From NCBI GenBank assembly GCA_964592235.1, contig CAZQCF010000001.1, forward strand, positions 1-64,000: DNA of 64,000 nt. Direction: 5' to 3'. This stretch comes from PLA3 sp964592235 (GTDB lineage: Bacteria; Planctomycetota; Phycisphaerae; UBA1845; UTPLA1). Shown piece by piece: positions 8,784 to 16,858 of this stretch. The stretch's first letter is position 1. Each line of letters begins with the position of its first letter. The translations under genes and the position numbers were made by a program. The notes under the pieces are model-generated. The model did no database searches, was not told the origin of the DNA, and saw only the letters and a program-made list of their open reading frames with translations.

Positions 8784-9160
8784 CGGGTCGCCTCCGGCTC
8801 GCGCTCCATTTCGGAAATCAGCTCCGCCAGCTTGCGCCGGTCTTTTTCGCTAAGTCGTTCCGTCTTGAGCATGTGCTGGACGAGCGACCCTGCCGCGCCG
8901 TCAAACGCCTTCTCCAGCAACGAACGGACGGCTGACCGGCGGGCCTGATCGCGCGATACGGCCGGCTCGAAGTAGCTCGTGTTGCCGCGCTTGCGCATGC
9001 GAACGGCGCCTTTTTCTTCCAGCCGGGCCAGAAGAGATTTGACAGTTGTATAAGCCCAGCGAGTCTTCTTCTCGACGGCTTCCAGCACGTCGCGCCCGCT
9101 GGCCGGCGAGCGGTCCCAGACGACGTTCATGACGGTCCATTCGGCGTCGCTAAGTTTCAC
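8780..9160 (-). CDS. blaI: BlaI/MecI/CopY family repressor
   Basis: 126-residue winged-helix repressor: SDAEWTVMNVVWDRSPASGRDV, WAYTTVKSLLARLEEKGAV, and a C-terminal dimerisation/cleavage region (QARRSAVRSLLEKAFDGAAGSLVQHML). It is the first gene of a two-gene unit with the M56 peptidase (ATGA-type 4-bp overlap). A strong inverted repeat at 9172-9212 lies just upstream of the start, as expected for autoregulation. Other targets of the repressor are unknown. The M16 peptidase gene diverges from the same intergenic region and is a candidate. Confidence 0.92.
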   Translation of the reverse strand: MKLSDAEWTVMNVVWDRSPASGRDVLEAVEKKTRWAYTTVKSLLARLEEKGAVRMRKRGNTSYFEPAVSRDQARRSAVRSLLEKAFDGAAGSLVQHMLKTERLSEKDRRKLAELISEMEREPEATR

Positions 9161-9171
9161 GGGTGAAGGCT

Positions 9172-9212
9172 CCTGCTACACGTGTAGCATAATCTACCAC
9201 AAGTGTAGCAGG
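9172..9212. promoter_or_regulatory. Probable BlaI operator, nested palindromes
   Basis: Arms CCTGCTACAC (9172-9181) and GTGTAGCAGG (9203-9212) are perfect inverted repeats. The left half contains the perfect 14-bp palindrome GCTACACGTGTAGC (9175-9188). The right half holds a diverged copy, CTACCACAAGTGTAG (9194-9208). BlaI/MecI operators are TACA/TGTA-based dyads, so these look like two adjacent dimer sites. They sit 11 bp upstream of blaI. The rest of the 343-bp gap to the M16 start (to 9503) holds a poly-T tract (about 9231-9240) and no gene. Confidence 0.82.
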
Positions 9213-9503
9213 AATGCAAGAGGTGACCCTGCTTTTTTTTACGGCCTGCGGCCGCGGACAAGTTGCTGTAAAACTGGAAATAGCAGATGGTTATGGCATG
9301 CCGTCTCGGTTTTTCCGCTCGCCCGTTCGCTCGCAAGGGGCCCCCGTCGCGCTTCGGTACACCGCTTGACCCACATTCTGCGATACTACCGGCGTTCGGG
9401 TCCGTTTGACCGGGGAGCGGAGGTGTGGAGTGCTTCCGCACCGTTTTTCGCATCGCACGAACCATACGACGGGCCAACGCCCGCTGAATTCAAGGAGCTT
9501 CCC

Positions 9504-12329
9504 ATGCGCCGGTTGTTGAATCTCGTACTGATAGCCGTGTTCGCCGTGCCCGTTGCCGCGGCCGAACGGCAATATGCCTTTGAGCAGATCGAACTCTCCA
9601 ACGGCATGAAGGTCATCTCGCTGGAAGACTTCTCGTGCCCCATCGTCGCCGTGCAGGTCTGGTATCACGTTGGCGCGAAGAACGAGGAAGAGGGTCGCCA
9701 GGGCTTCGCCCATATGTTCGAACACATGATGTTCCGTGGGACCGACCGCCTTAACGAGACGGCGCACTTCGACAACATCCGCCGCGTCGGCGGCGACTGC
9801 AACGCCTACACCTCGTTCGACCAGACCGTTTACGTTCAGGAGGTGCCGTCGAACCAGCTCGAACTCGTCCTCTGGCTCGAATCCGAGCGCATGGCGTTTC
9901 TCAAGATCGACCAGAACGGTTTCGACACCGAGCGCAAAGTCGTGGAAGAAGAGCTGCGCCAGGGGCACAACCGTCCTTATGGTCGCGTGCCGGAGAAGCT
10001 GCTCGCCGAAATCTATGGCGACAAGCCCTATGGCTGGACGCCCGGCGGGCAGATCCCGCACCTGCGCAAGACGCCCCTGGAAGACATCTCGGCGTTCTGG
10101 GACAAGTACTACCTCCCGAGCAATGCGACGCTTGTCGTCGTTGGCGCGGTGAAGCACGCCGAGGTGCAGGGTCTCGCAAAAAAGTATTTTGACTGGATCC
10201 CCGGCGGGCCAAAGCCCAAACCCGTGATGGCGCCGCCGGTGAAGCAGTCCAAGCCGCGCGCCGTAACGATCAAAGAGGACAAGGGCCCGCTGCCCATTCT
10301 CGGCACGGTCTATCGCACGGTGCCGATGACCCATCCCGATGCGCTGCCGCTGCAAATGTGCCTCGGAATTCTCGGCGGGGGAGAGTCGAGCCGGCTCTAT
10401 CAGGACATCGTCAAGGACAAGAAGATCGCGCAGGTGGCGCTGGGCGGGGCGTTCGCGCTGGAGGCCGACGGCTTCGCCGGCGCGGGCGGCGTGCTGCTGC
10501 CGCTGGTGGGCAAGAAGAAGGAGCTGATGCAGACCATCCGCGAGCACATCAAGAAGATTCGCAATGAATCGGTCACCGAGGACGAACTTACAAAAATGAA
10601 GAACCAGATGCGCCGCGGCGAAGTCGCAGGCGCCCTCTCCGTGGCCAGCAAGGCCGGCCAGCTCGGGCAGTACGCCGTTTTGTACGGCGACGCCGAACGA
10701 ATTAACAAGCGGCTCGCGGAGATCGACGCCGTCACAGTGGCAGACATTCAACGCGTCGCGAAGAAGTATCTGATCGACAAGCACCGGATCGATATCAGCG
10801 TCGAGCCGAACGTCGCGGGCGCGTTGGGGTCGCTCTTTGGCGGCAAGGGTGGTGAGGATGAAGGACCCGAGCCGCCCAAGCTCGAAAACCGCATCGCGAA
10901 GCGCACCGGTCCCAAGGCCGAGACCAAGCGGCCCGAAGGTTTCCCCGATCAGCCGCCGGCCGGAAAGATGATGGACGACCTGCCGCCGATCCCCTACGCC
11001 GAGAAGAAGCTCGACAATGGTCTGCGTGTCGCGGTGGTCGCCAATCACGAAGTGCCGATGGTCACCATGGTGCTCGGGATCAAGAGCGGCGCCTGGACGG
11101 AGAAGCTCCCCGGCACGGCCATGACCGCCATGGCCATGCTGACGCAGGGTACGAAGACCCGCACGGCCAAACAGCTCGCCGAGACGCTGGAGTTCAACGC
11201 CATCTCGCTGGGTGGATCCGCCGACATGGACACAGCCCGGCTCACCTGCTCGGCGATGCTGCCGCAACTGGACCTCGCGGGCGAACTGCTCGCCGATGTG
11301 CTGCGCAACCCGACCTTCCCGAAGGATGAGTTCACCATCATGCAGCAGCAGCAGAGGATGGGCATGCTGATCTCCACGAAGACGCCCGAGTACCTCGCCG
11401 AACGCGAGCTTCGCCGGCAGATGTATGGCGGCCATCCGTATTCGCGCACGCCCTCGGGCGAACTCGAAGACCTCGACGCCGTCACGATCGACGCCCTGCG
11501 CGAATGGTGGGCCGAGCACGTGCGACCGGAGAATTGCGTGCTGTACTTCGCCGGCGACATCACGCCGGACGACGCCTTCAAGTTGGCGGCCAAACACCTG
11601 GGCGACTGGAAGGTCGAGGGCAAGTTCACGCCGCCGACCCTGCCCGAGGCTCCGAGCGCCAAGCCGACTCACATTTACCTCGTCGATCGCCCCGGCAGCG
11701 TGCAAAGCCAGATTCGCATCGGCCATCGCAGCATCACGCGGAGCGACCCGGCGTATTTCACCAGCCGTGTGCTTGGGCAGATCTTCGGCGGCGGGTTCAA
11801 CAGCCGGCTGAACAAGGCCGTGCGCGTGGAGAAGGGGCTGACCTACGGCGCGCGCGGCGGGTTCAATGCGCGGCGCTTCGGCGGCGAATTGCAGATCAGC
11901 ACGTTTACCAAGACGCCGAGCACGGCCGAGACGGTGAAGGTCGTGATGGGTGAGATTGAGAAGATGCGCGCGGCCCCGCCCGAAGCCGGCGAGATGAATG
12001 ATACAAAGACCTACATCGTGGGCTCGTTCCCCGGCGATCGTGAGACGCCCGAGGCGACGGTCGGCGATCTCTGGATGATTGAGACGCAGAACCTGCCGAG
12101 CGATTATCTCCAGCGGCTGCTCAAGGGCGTGCGCGAGACGACGGCCGACGACGTGCTGAACGCCGCCAAATCGCTAATCGACCCGAAGAACATGACCGTG
12201 ATCGTGGTTGGTGAGGCGAAGCAGATCAAGAACGATCTGGAGAAGATCGCGCCGGTGACGGTGGTGAATGCCCCGGCAGCAGAGGAATCGACTGGTGAGA
12301 GTTCATCGGGCGGCGAGGAGAAGCCGTAG
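9504..12329 (+). CDS. Exported double-domain M16 zinc peptidase (pitrilysin/processing-peptidase-like)
   Basis: 941 residues from ATG 9504 (AAGGAG upstream). A longer in-frame ORF upstream lacks support. Signal peptide MRRLLNLVLIAVFAVPVAA. The first M16 domain has the inverted zinc motif HMFEH in GFAHMFEHMMFRGTD and the distal glutamate in ERKVVEEELRQ. The second M16 domain starts near residue 490 (EKKLDNGLRVAVVANHEVPMV) and lacks HxxEH at the equivalent place (TAMTAMAMLTQGTKTRTA). This is the usual active/inactive pairing that forms the clam-shell chamber within one chain. Probably a periplasmic peptide-degrading enzyme. Divergent from blaI/M56, with which it may share control. Confidence 0.93.
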   Translation: MRRLLNLVLIAVFAVPVAAAERQYAFEQIELSNGMKVISLEDFSCPIVAVQVWYHVGAKNEEEGRQGFAHMFEHMMFRGTDRLNETAHFDNIRRVGGDCNAYTSFDQTVYVQEVPSNQLELVLWLESERMAFLKIDQNGFDTERKVVEEELRQGHNRPYGRVPEKLLAEIYGDKPYGWTPGGQIPHLRKTPLEDISAFWDKYYLPSNATLVVVGAVKHAEVQGLAKKYFDWIPGGPKPKPVMAPPVKQSKPRAVTIKEDKGPLPILGTVYRTVPMTHPDALPLQMCLGILGGGESSRLYQDIVKDKKIAQVALGGAFALEADGFAGAGGVLLPLVGKKKELMQTIREHIKKIRNESVTEDELTKMKNQMRRGEVAGALSVASKAGQLGQYAVLYGDAERINKRLAEIDAVTVADIQRVAKKYLIDKHRIDISVEPNVAGALGSLFGGKGGEDEGPEPPKLENRIAKRTGPKAETKRPEGFPDQPPAGKMMDDLPPIPYAEKKLDNGLRVAVVANHEVPMVTMVLGIKSGAWTEKLPGTAMTAMAMLTQGTKTRTAKQLAETLEFNAISLGGSADMDTARLTCSAMLPQLDLAGELLADVLRNPTFPKDEFTIMQQQQRMGMLISTKTPEYLAERELRRQMYGGHPYSRTPSGELEDLDAVTIDALREWWAEHVRPENCVLYFAGDITPDDAFKLAAKHLGDWKVEGKFTPPTLPEAPSAKPTHIYLVDRPGSVQSQIRIGHRSITRSDPAYFTSRVLGQIFGGGFNSRLNKAVRVEKGLTYGARGGFNARRFGGELQISTFTKTPSTAETVKVVMGEIEKMRAAPPEAGEMNDTKTYIVGSFPGDRETPEATVGDLWMIETQNLPSDYLQRLLKGVRETTADDVLNAAKSLIDPKNMTVIVVGEAKQIKNDLEKIAPVTVVNAPAAEESTGESSSGGEEKP

Positions 12330-12358
12330 GAACTTTCTGTTCGTGGACCCGGTATCGA

Positions 12359-12453
12359 CGGGAGCGGATGGGAATCGAACCCACCCGGCACTGCGATGCA
12401 GCGCCGCAACGGCTTTGAAGACCGCGAGGGCCACCAGGCACCCGGACGCTCCC
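12359..12453 (-). tRNA. selC: tRNA-Sec (selenocysteine, anticodon TCA)
   Basis: Minus-strand tRNA of about 95 nt. Acceptor arms GGGAGCG and CGCTCCC pair over 7 bp. The anticodon loop CTTCAAA has TCA at 12416-12418 (reverse complement). There is an extra-long variable arm between the anticodon and T arms and a T-loop TTCGATT. Long acceptor/variable arms and UCA identify selenocysteine tRNA rather than a suppressor tRNA. The 3' CCA is not encoded. It lies between the M16 peptidase gene and fumC with no selA or selB in the window, so the rest of the Sec machinery must be elsewhere. Confidence 0.9.
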
Positions 12454-12455
12454 AG

Positions 12456-12546
12456 AGAAGTACGAAGAGCGAATGGCGAATTGCGAAAGGGGCGCAGGGA
12501 ACAGGCCTTTCGCGATTCGCTATTCCTAATTCGCTATTCTTCTTCA
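12456..12546. repeat. Interspersed long-hairpin repeat, copy 1
   Basis: The left arm uses words such as gcgaatggcgaattgcgaaagg and the right arm the complementary cctttcgcgattcgctattc, with aattcgctattc repeated. The arms fold on each other. It lies between tRNA-Sec and the 3' end of fumC and touches the fumC stop codon. The word set is shared with the copies near 14.1, 15.6, 16.8 and 53.5 kb. Confidence 0.7.
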
Positions 12547-13950
12547 TCCTCCCGCCGGGCCGGCCGATGCGCCCGGTTCGGTCATCGCCCGCGGGTCGAG
12601 CAGCTTATTAAGCTGATCCGCCGGCAGCACGTTCTGCTCGAGCGCCACCTGCCGCACCGTCTTGCCGGTCTCGTAGGCCTTCTTTGCTAGTGCCGCAGCA
12701 TTGTCATAACCGATCATGGGTGCGAGCGACGTGCACATCGCAAGACTTTGTTCCACCAATTGCTCGGCGCGCTGTTTGTCGGCCTCCAGCCCGGCGATGC
12801 ACCGGTCGGCGAACACGCGCACGGCGTTGGAAAGGATGCGAGTCGCCTCAAGAAAGTTGTGCGCCATCACCGGCATGCCCACGTGCAGGTCGAAATTGCC
12901 CAGCGTGGCCGCCGCGTGCGTCACCGCCGCATCCGACCCGATCGCGTGCGCACAGGCCTGCATCAGCATCTCGCACATCACGGGGTTCACCTTACCCGGC
13001 ATGATGCTGCTGCCCGGTTGCGTCGCGGGAAGCTTCAACTCCCCGATGCCGCAACGCGGCCCGCTGCCGAGGAATCGAATGTCGTTGGCGATCTTGCCGA
13101 GGCTGATCGCGACCGTCTTCAGCAGGCCCGACGCTTCGACGAAACCGTCCTTCGCGTGCTGGGCCTCGAAGTGATTGGCCGCTTCCACAAAGTCGATGCC
13201 GGTCTTGTTCGCCAGCCGCTCGGCAACGGCTGCCCCGAACCCCATCGGTGTGTTGATGCCCGTGCCGACGGCTGTACCACCAATCGGCAGCTCGCGCAAT
13301 GCGCGGACAGCTTTCTGACAGCGCATCGCGCCGAGTCGCGCCTGCGCCGCGTAGCCGGAGAACTCCTGGCCAAGCCGGATCGGCGTGGCGTCCTGAAGGT
13401 GGGTTCGGCCGATCTTGACGATGTTGTCCCAGGCGCGGGCCTTGTCGTCGAGCGCATCGGCGAGGTGTTCGAGCGCGGGGATGAGATCGTTTCGCAGGGT
13501 TTCACATGCGGCGACGTGCATGGCCGTGGGGATCACGTCGTTGGAGCTTTGCGACTGGTTGACGTGGTCGTTGGGGTGAATCTTCGCGCCGGGGACGAGC
13601 TGCATCGCGCGATGAGCGATGACCTCGTTGGCGTTCATGTTGGTGCTGGTGGCCGATCCGGTCTGGAAGATATCGATGACGAAGTGACGATCGAGCTTGC
13701 CGTCGATGACTTCCTGGGCGCCCTTGATGATGGCGTCGCATTTGTCTTTGGGGACGGTTCCAAATTGTGCGTTGGCTTCGGCCGCGGCGAGCTTAATGAG
13801 GCCGAGCGCGCGGATGTAGGGCCGGGTGAAGACGTATCCGGAGATGGGGAAGTTCTCGACGGCGCGCTGGGTGGAGGCTCCGTACAGCGCGTCGGCGGGC
13901 ACCTGCATCGTGCCCATGGAATCTTTCTCGGTTCGGAATTCGGCTGACAT
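12544..13950 (-). CDS. fumC: Class II fumarate hydratase
   Basis: Reversible hydration of fumarate to malate in the TCA cycle; iron-independent homotetramer. 468 residues, typical for FumC. Signature GSSIMPGKVNPVMCEML in the C-terminal half, with TGSATSTNMNANEV, NQSQSSNDVIPTAMH and GRTHLQDATPIRLGQEFSGYA in order. The start at 13950 gives EFRTEKDSMGTMQVPADALYGAST, the normal N-terminus. No metabolic neighbour is linked. The gene is flanked on both sides by interspersed hairpin repeats. Argininosuccinate lyase and aspartase are less likely given the motif details. Confidence 0.96.
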   Translation of the reverse strand: MSAEFRTEKDSMGTMQVPADALYGASTQRAVENFPISGYVFTRPYIRALGLIKLAAAEANAQFGTVPKDKCDAIIKGAQEVIDGKLDRHFVIDIFQTGSATSTNMNANEVIAHRAMQLVPGAKIHPNDHVNQSQSSNDVIPTAMHVAACETLRNDLIPALEHLADALDDKARAWDNIVKIGRTHLQDATPIRLGQEFSGYAAQARLGAMRCQKAVRALRELPIGGTAVGTGINTPMGFGAAVAERLANKTGIDFVEAANHFEAQHAKDGFVEASGLLKTVAISLGKIANDIRFLGSGPRCGIGELKLPATQPGSSIMPGKVNPVMCEMLMQACAHAIGSDAAVTHAAATLGNFDLHVGMPVMAHNFLEATRILSNAVRVFADRCIAGLEADKQRAEQLVEQSLAMCTSLAPMIGYDNAAALAKKAYETGKTVRQVALEQNVLPADQLNKLLDPRAMTEPGASAGPAGG

Positions 13951-14035
13951 GGTGTTGGCTCCTGGTGAGATTCTCTGCGCGACACAACGCTATTCAGGAG
14001 GATCGTAGCGGCGCGGAAGGGGGGGCGGCAAATGA

Positions 14036-14233
14036 GGAATGATGAATAGCGAGTGGCGAATGGCGAAAGTGGCCTTTGGCTTTGGGCAGCCGATGGCCTG
14101 GGAGGTTCAATCTACTCGGTAGCAGCTTCTTATTGCTGGACTCGGCCGATGCGCGACGTGCGCAATCGGCTCTCCGGCAAGCCCCCAGCGCGGCGTTGTT
14201 TCGCTATTCGCTCTTCACCATTCGCAATTCTTA
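14036..14233. repeat. Interspersed long-hairpin repeat, copy 2
   Basis: Left arm with gaatgatgaatagcgagtggcgaatggcgaaag words, right arm gtttcgctattcgctcttcaccattcgcaattc. The arms are imperfect inverted repeats around a GC-richer centre. It fills the gap between the 3' end of gspF/pilC and the 5' end of fumC. No gene is credible here. Confidence 0.68.
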
Positions 14234-15556
14234 GTGCATGGCCTTGCTGATCGTGAAGATCGGCAAGAGCAGCGCGAGCACCAGTCCGCCGACGACTACC
14301 CCGAGAAACATGATGATCGCCGGTTCGAGCAGACCGGTGAGGGTCTTGATGGCGATGTTGAGTTCGGCCTCGCAGAAGTTGGCGACGCGGTCCATGACGG
14401 AGCCGAGCTGCCCGCCGCGTTCGCCGGCGCCGAGCATTTTGTTGATGGCTTTGGGGATGGCGCGTTGATCGCCCAGTGCGTCGGTGAGTTGCTGGCCGGT
14501 TTCAAGACGGGCGTAAACAGTGCGCCACATCTGCTCGTAATGGCGACTGCCGCAGGACTTGGCCGTCAGCTCGATTCCTTCGAGCATGGAGACGCCCGAT
14601 TGAAGCATGGTGCCGAGCGTGCGAAGACTGCGCGTGAGGTAGGTCTTGTGGAACATCGGCCCCAGCAGCGGCAACTTCAGGCGCAGCGCTTCGAACGCCG
14701 CGCCGCCGCCGGGCGTGCGAAGGTACAGGAACGCGCCGACGCCCGCCGCAAGGATAGCGCCGAGGAGATAAAACCCCCACGCAGTGACGAAGTCGCTAAG
14801 TGACAGCAGCGTACGGGTGATGATCGGCAGTTTGTCCTCTCGCCCGGCATAAATGGCGGTGAACTTGGGCAGCACGAACGTGACCATGAAGACGGTGACG
14901 CCGATGGCGAAAGTGAACATCACGATGGGGTAGGTGATGGCGCCTTTGAGCTTCTTCTTCATGTCGCGCTGATTCTCGAGGTGCGTCGCCATGCGACGGA
15001 GCATCTGGGCCATCATGCCCGACGCCTCCGACGCCTTGATGAGGCTGACGTAGAGCGGGCCGAAGACTTTCGGGTGCTCGGCCAGCGCGGCGGAAAACTC
15101 GCTGCCGCCGCGAACCGACTCGATCACGGCGGCCAGCGCCCGGGCGAAGCGAGGCGAGTTTCCTTCGTGCTCGCAGGCTTCCAGCGCGTCGGCAAGTGAG
15201 ACACCTGTCTCCACCATGACCGCGAGCTGATTGGTGAAGAAGATCACGTCGTCGGGTTTGAATTTGTTGCCCGCGGAGAGAGGCCCGGGGCTTGAGGCTT
15301 GAGGCTTGAGTCCTGCGGCGCCGGGCTTGGCGCCGGGCGTCAGAGGTTTCCCGAAGTCCACGGCTGACTTCTGATTTGCACTGCCCGATGCGCTGCCGGT
15401 GCGAGCTGGTTTTCCGGCCGCGCCGGGCTGGATCTTCACAACGAACTTGCCGTCTGCGCGGATTAATCGCGCGGCATCAGCCTGCGAGGCGGCGTTGATC
15501 TCGCCGGTGACGCTGTTCCCGGCGCTGTCGCGGGCGGTGTAGGTGAAAGTGGCCAT
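14231..15556 (-). CDS. pilC: Type IV pilus / type II secretion inner-membrane platform protein
   Basis: Polytopic platform that couples the assembly ATPases to pilin polymerisation. 441 residues with an N-terminal extension (ARDSAGNSVTGEINAASQADAARL), two GspF domains beginning at FFTNQLAVMVETGVSLADALEAC and TYLTRSLRTLGTMLQSGVSMLEGIEL, and hydrophobic segments including VTVFMVTFVLPKF and the C-terminal IIMFLGVVVGGLVLALLLPIF. Last gene of the pilus operon, downstream of pilT, from which it is separated by a hairpin repeat. Whether it is strictly PilC or GspF cannot be told by sequence; pilM-Q nearby favour PilC. Confidence 0.92.
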   Translation of the reverse strand: MATFTYTARDSAGNSVTGEINAASQADAARLIRADGKFVVKIQPGAAGKPARTGSASGSANQKSAVDFGKPLTPGAKPGAAGLKPQASSPGPLSAGNKFKPDDVIFFTNQLAVMVETGVSLADALEACEHEGNSPRFARALAAVIESVRGGSEFSAALAEHPKVFGPLYVSLIKASEASGMMAQMLRRMATHLENQRDMKKKLKGAITYPIVMFTFAIGVTVFMVTFVLPKFTAIYAGREDKLPIITRTLLSLSDFVTAWGFYLLGAILAAGVGAFLYLRTPGGGAAFEALRLKLPLLGPMFHKTYLTRSLRTLGTMLQSGVSMLEGIELTAKSCGSRHYEQMWRTVYARLETGQQLTDALGDQRAIPKAINKMLGAGERGGQLGSVMDRVANFCEAELNIAIKTLTGLLEPAIIMFLGVVVGGLVLALLLPIFTISKAMH

Positions 15557-15572
15557 GGTGCTCCTGACACAG

Positions 15573-15685
15573 TTGAGAATGTAGAATGGAGAATGAAGAA
15601 GGGTTCCCGATTCGGCCGAGCGCGACTGGAGCGTCGCCAGCCTTTCTGCATTCCTAATTCTTCATTCTCAATTCGTCTCTCCATT
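15573..15685. repeat. Interspersed long-hairpin repeat, copy 3 (between pilT and pilC)
   Basis: Left arm gagaatgtagaatggagaa and tgaagaagg; right arm cattcctaattcttcattctcaattc. Long imperfect inverted repeat occupying the pilT-pilC junction. It overlaps the last codons of pilT. Confidence 0.72.
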
Positions 15686-16858
15686 CATTCCCAGCAACTT
15701 CTCCAATCGCACGACATCCGTCGTCGCGGCAAGGGCTTCCTCGGCGCGAACGCAGCCGCTGCGAACCAGTTCCACCAATGCCTGCTCCAGCGTGTTCATG
15801 CCGAGCCGTCGCCCGGTCTCGATCATCGAGTAGATTAGGTGGGCTTCATTTTCGCGGATCGCCCGGCGGATCGCCGTCGTGCCGATGAGAATTTCGCAGG
15901 CCGGCAGGAGCGCGTCGTTCAGGACATCCTTGACCAATCGCTGGCAGACGATGGCGCGAATCGTCGCGGCGAGCTGCAGGCGCACCTGCGCCTGCTGCGC
16001 CGCGGGGAAGACGTCGATGATGCGCGCGATGGTCTGCGCCGCCGTGGCCGTGTGCAGGCTGGCCATGACGAGGTGGCCGGTCTCGGCGGCGGTGAGCGCG
16101 GTGGAGATGGTCTCCAGATCGCGCATTTCGCCGATGAGAATCACGTCGGGTCGCTGGCGCAGCGCGTGGCGCAGGGCCGACGCGAAGGTCGGGCTGTCGT
16201 CGCCGATTTCGCGCTGCTCGATGACCGCCGCATCGTGCGAGAATTCGAACTCCATCGGGTCTTCGATCGTGATAACGTGGGCGGCGCGCGTGCGATTGAT
16301 GTGGTTCAGCATCGAGGCCAGCGTCGTGCTCTTGCCCTGCCCGGTGCCACCGGTGACGAGGACCAGACCGTGCGGAAATTCTGCGAACGAAAGCACGTGC
16401 TCGGGCAGATTGAGCGATTCAAACGGCGGCACGGCAGACGGGATCGCGCGCATCGCGACGGCCAGCGAACCGCGCTGGTAGTGAAGGTTGACGCGCTGGC
16501 GGGCCAGTCCGGGGAGCGACAGGCCCATATCGAGATCGCGCTGCTGTTCGAGGCGGTCGCGCTGCTCATCGGTCAGGACGGGAAGCATGATTTCGGCGAT
16601 CCGCGAGCCGGTGAGCGGCGCGTCGCCAAGCGGCATCCACTGCCCCTGGCGATAGAGAGTCGGCGGCGCGCCGGCCACAAGGATGAGATCGCTCGCACCC
16701 TGCCGCGCAGCGGCGGAGAGGAGATCGCTAAGCAATGTCGAATGAAGAATCGAGAATGCAGAGGGGTCCGCATGGGCAATGGCCGGTTCGTAGCCGCTGT
16801 CCACACCTTCGTCATTCTTCATTCTCAATTCTACATTTCCATCACGCTGCCGAGACAC
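15668..16858 (-). CDS. pilT: PilT-type retraction ATPase with repeat-encoded N-terminus
   Basis: Hexameric ATPase driving pilus retraction (twitching). The core begins LLSAAARQGASDLILVAGAPP, with Walker A GGTGQGKSTTLASML, the Asp box LRQRPDVILIGEMRDLET, the His box HLVMASLHTATAAQTI and a C-terminal AIRENEAHLIYSMIETG region resembling the PilT AIRNLIRE motif. The frame opens at GTG 16858, overlapping the gspE stop. Its first ~45 codons (GNVELRMKNDEGV ... FSILHSTLL) are supplied by an interspersed hairpin repeat. A TTG at 16735, next to the conserved core, may be the original start. A second traffic ATPase besides PilB-type GspE supports a retractile type IV pilus over plain type II secretion. 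Confidence 0.92.
   Translation of the reverse strand: MSRQRDGNVELRMKNDEGVDSGYEPAIAHADPSAFSILHSTLLSDLLSAAARQGASDLILVAGAPPTLYRQGQWMPLGDAPLTGSRIAEIMLPVLTDEQRDRLEQQRDLDMGLSLPGLARQRVNLHYQRGSLAVAMRAIPSAVPPFESLNLPEHVLSFAEFPHGLVLVTGGTGQGKSTTLASMLNHINRTRAAHVITIEDPMEFEFSHDAAVIEQREIGDDSPTFASALRHALRQRPDVILIGEMRDLETISTALTAAETGHLVMASLHTATAAQTIARIIDVFPAAQQAQVRLQLAATIRAIVCQRLVKDVLNDALLPACEILIGTTAIRRAIRENEAHLIYSMIETGRRLGMNTLEQALVELVRSGCVRAEEALAATTDVVRLEKLLGMNGETN
16736..16850. repeat. Interspersed long-hairpin repeat, copy 4 (in the pilT 5' region)
   Basis: Left arm tcgaatgaagaatcgagaat; right arm ttcattcttcattctcaatt and ctacatttcc. The arms are complementary. It sits on the gspE-pilT junction and is read through as the apparent PilT N-terminus. 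Confidence 0.74.

Noticed and set aside
9291..11726. 811-residue minus-strand ORF opposite the M16 peptidase
   Set aside because: Antisense shadow of a gene with clear HxxEH and signal peptide.
12456..16850. Hairpin repeats as a CRISPR array
   Set aside because: Units are kilobases apart, imperfect, palindromic over their whole length and have no regular spacers or cas genes.
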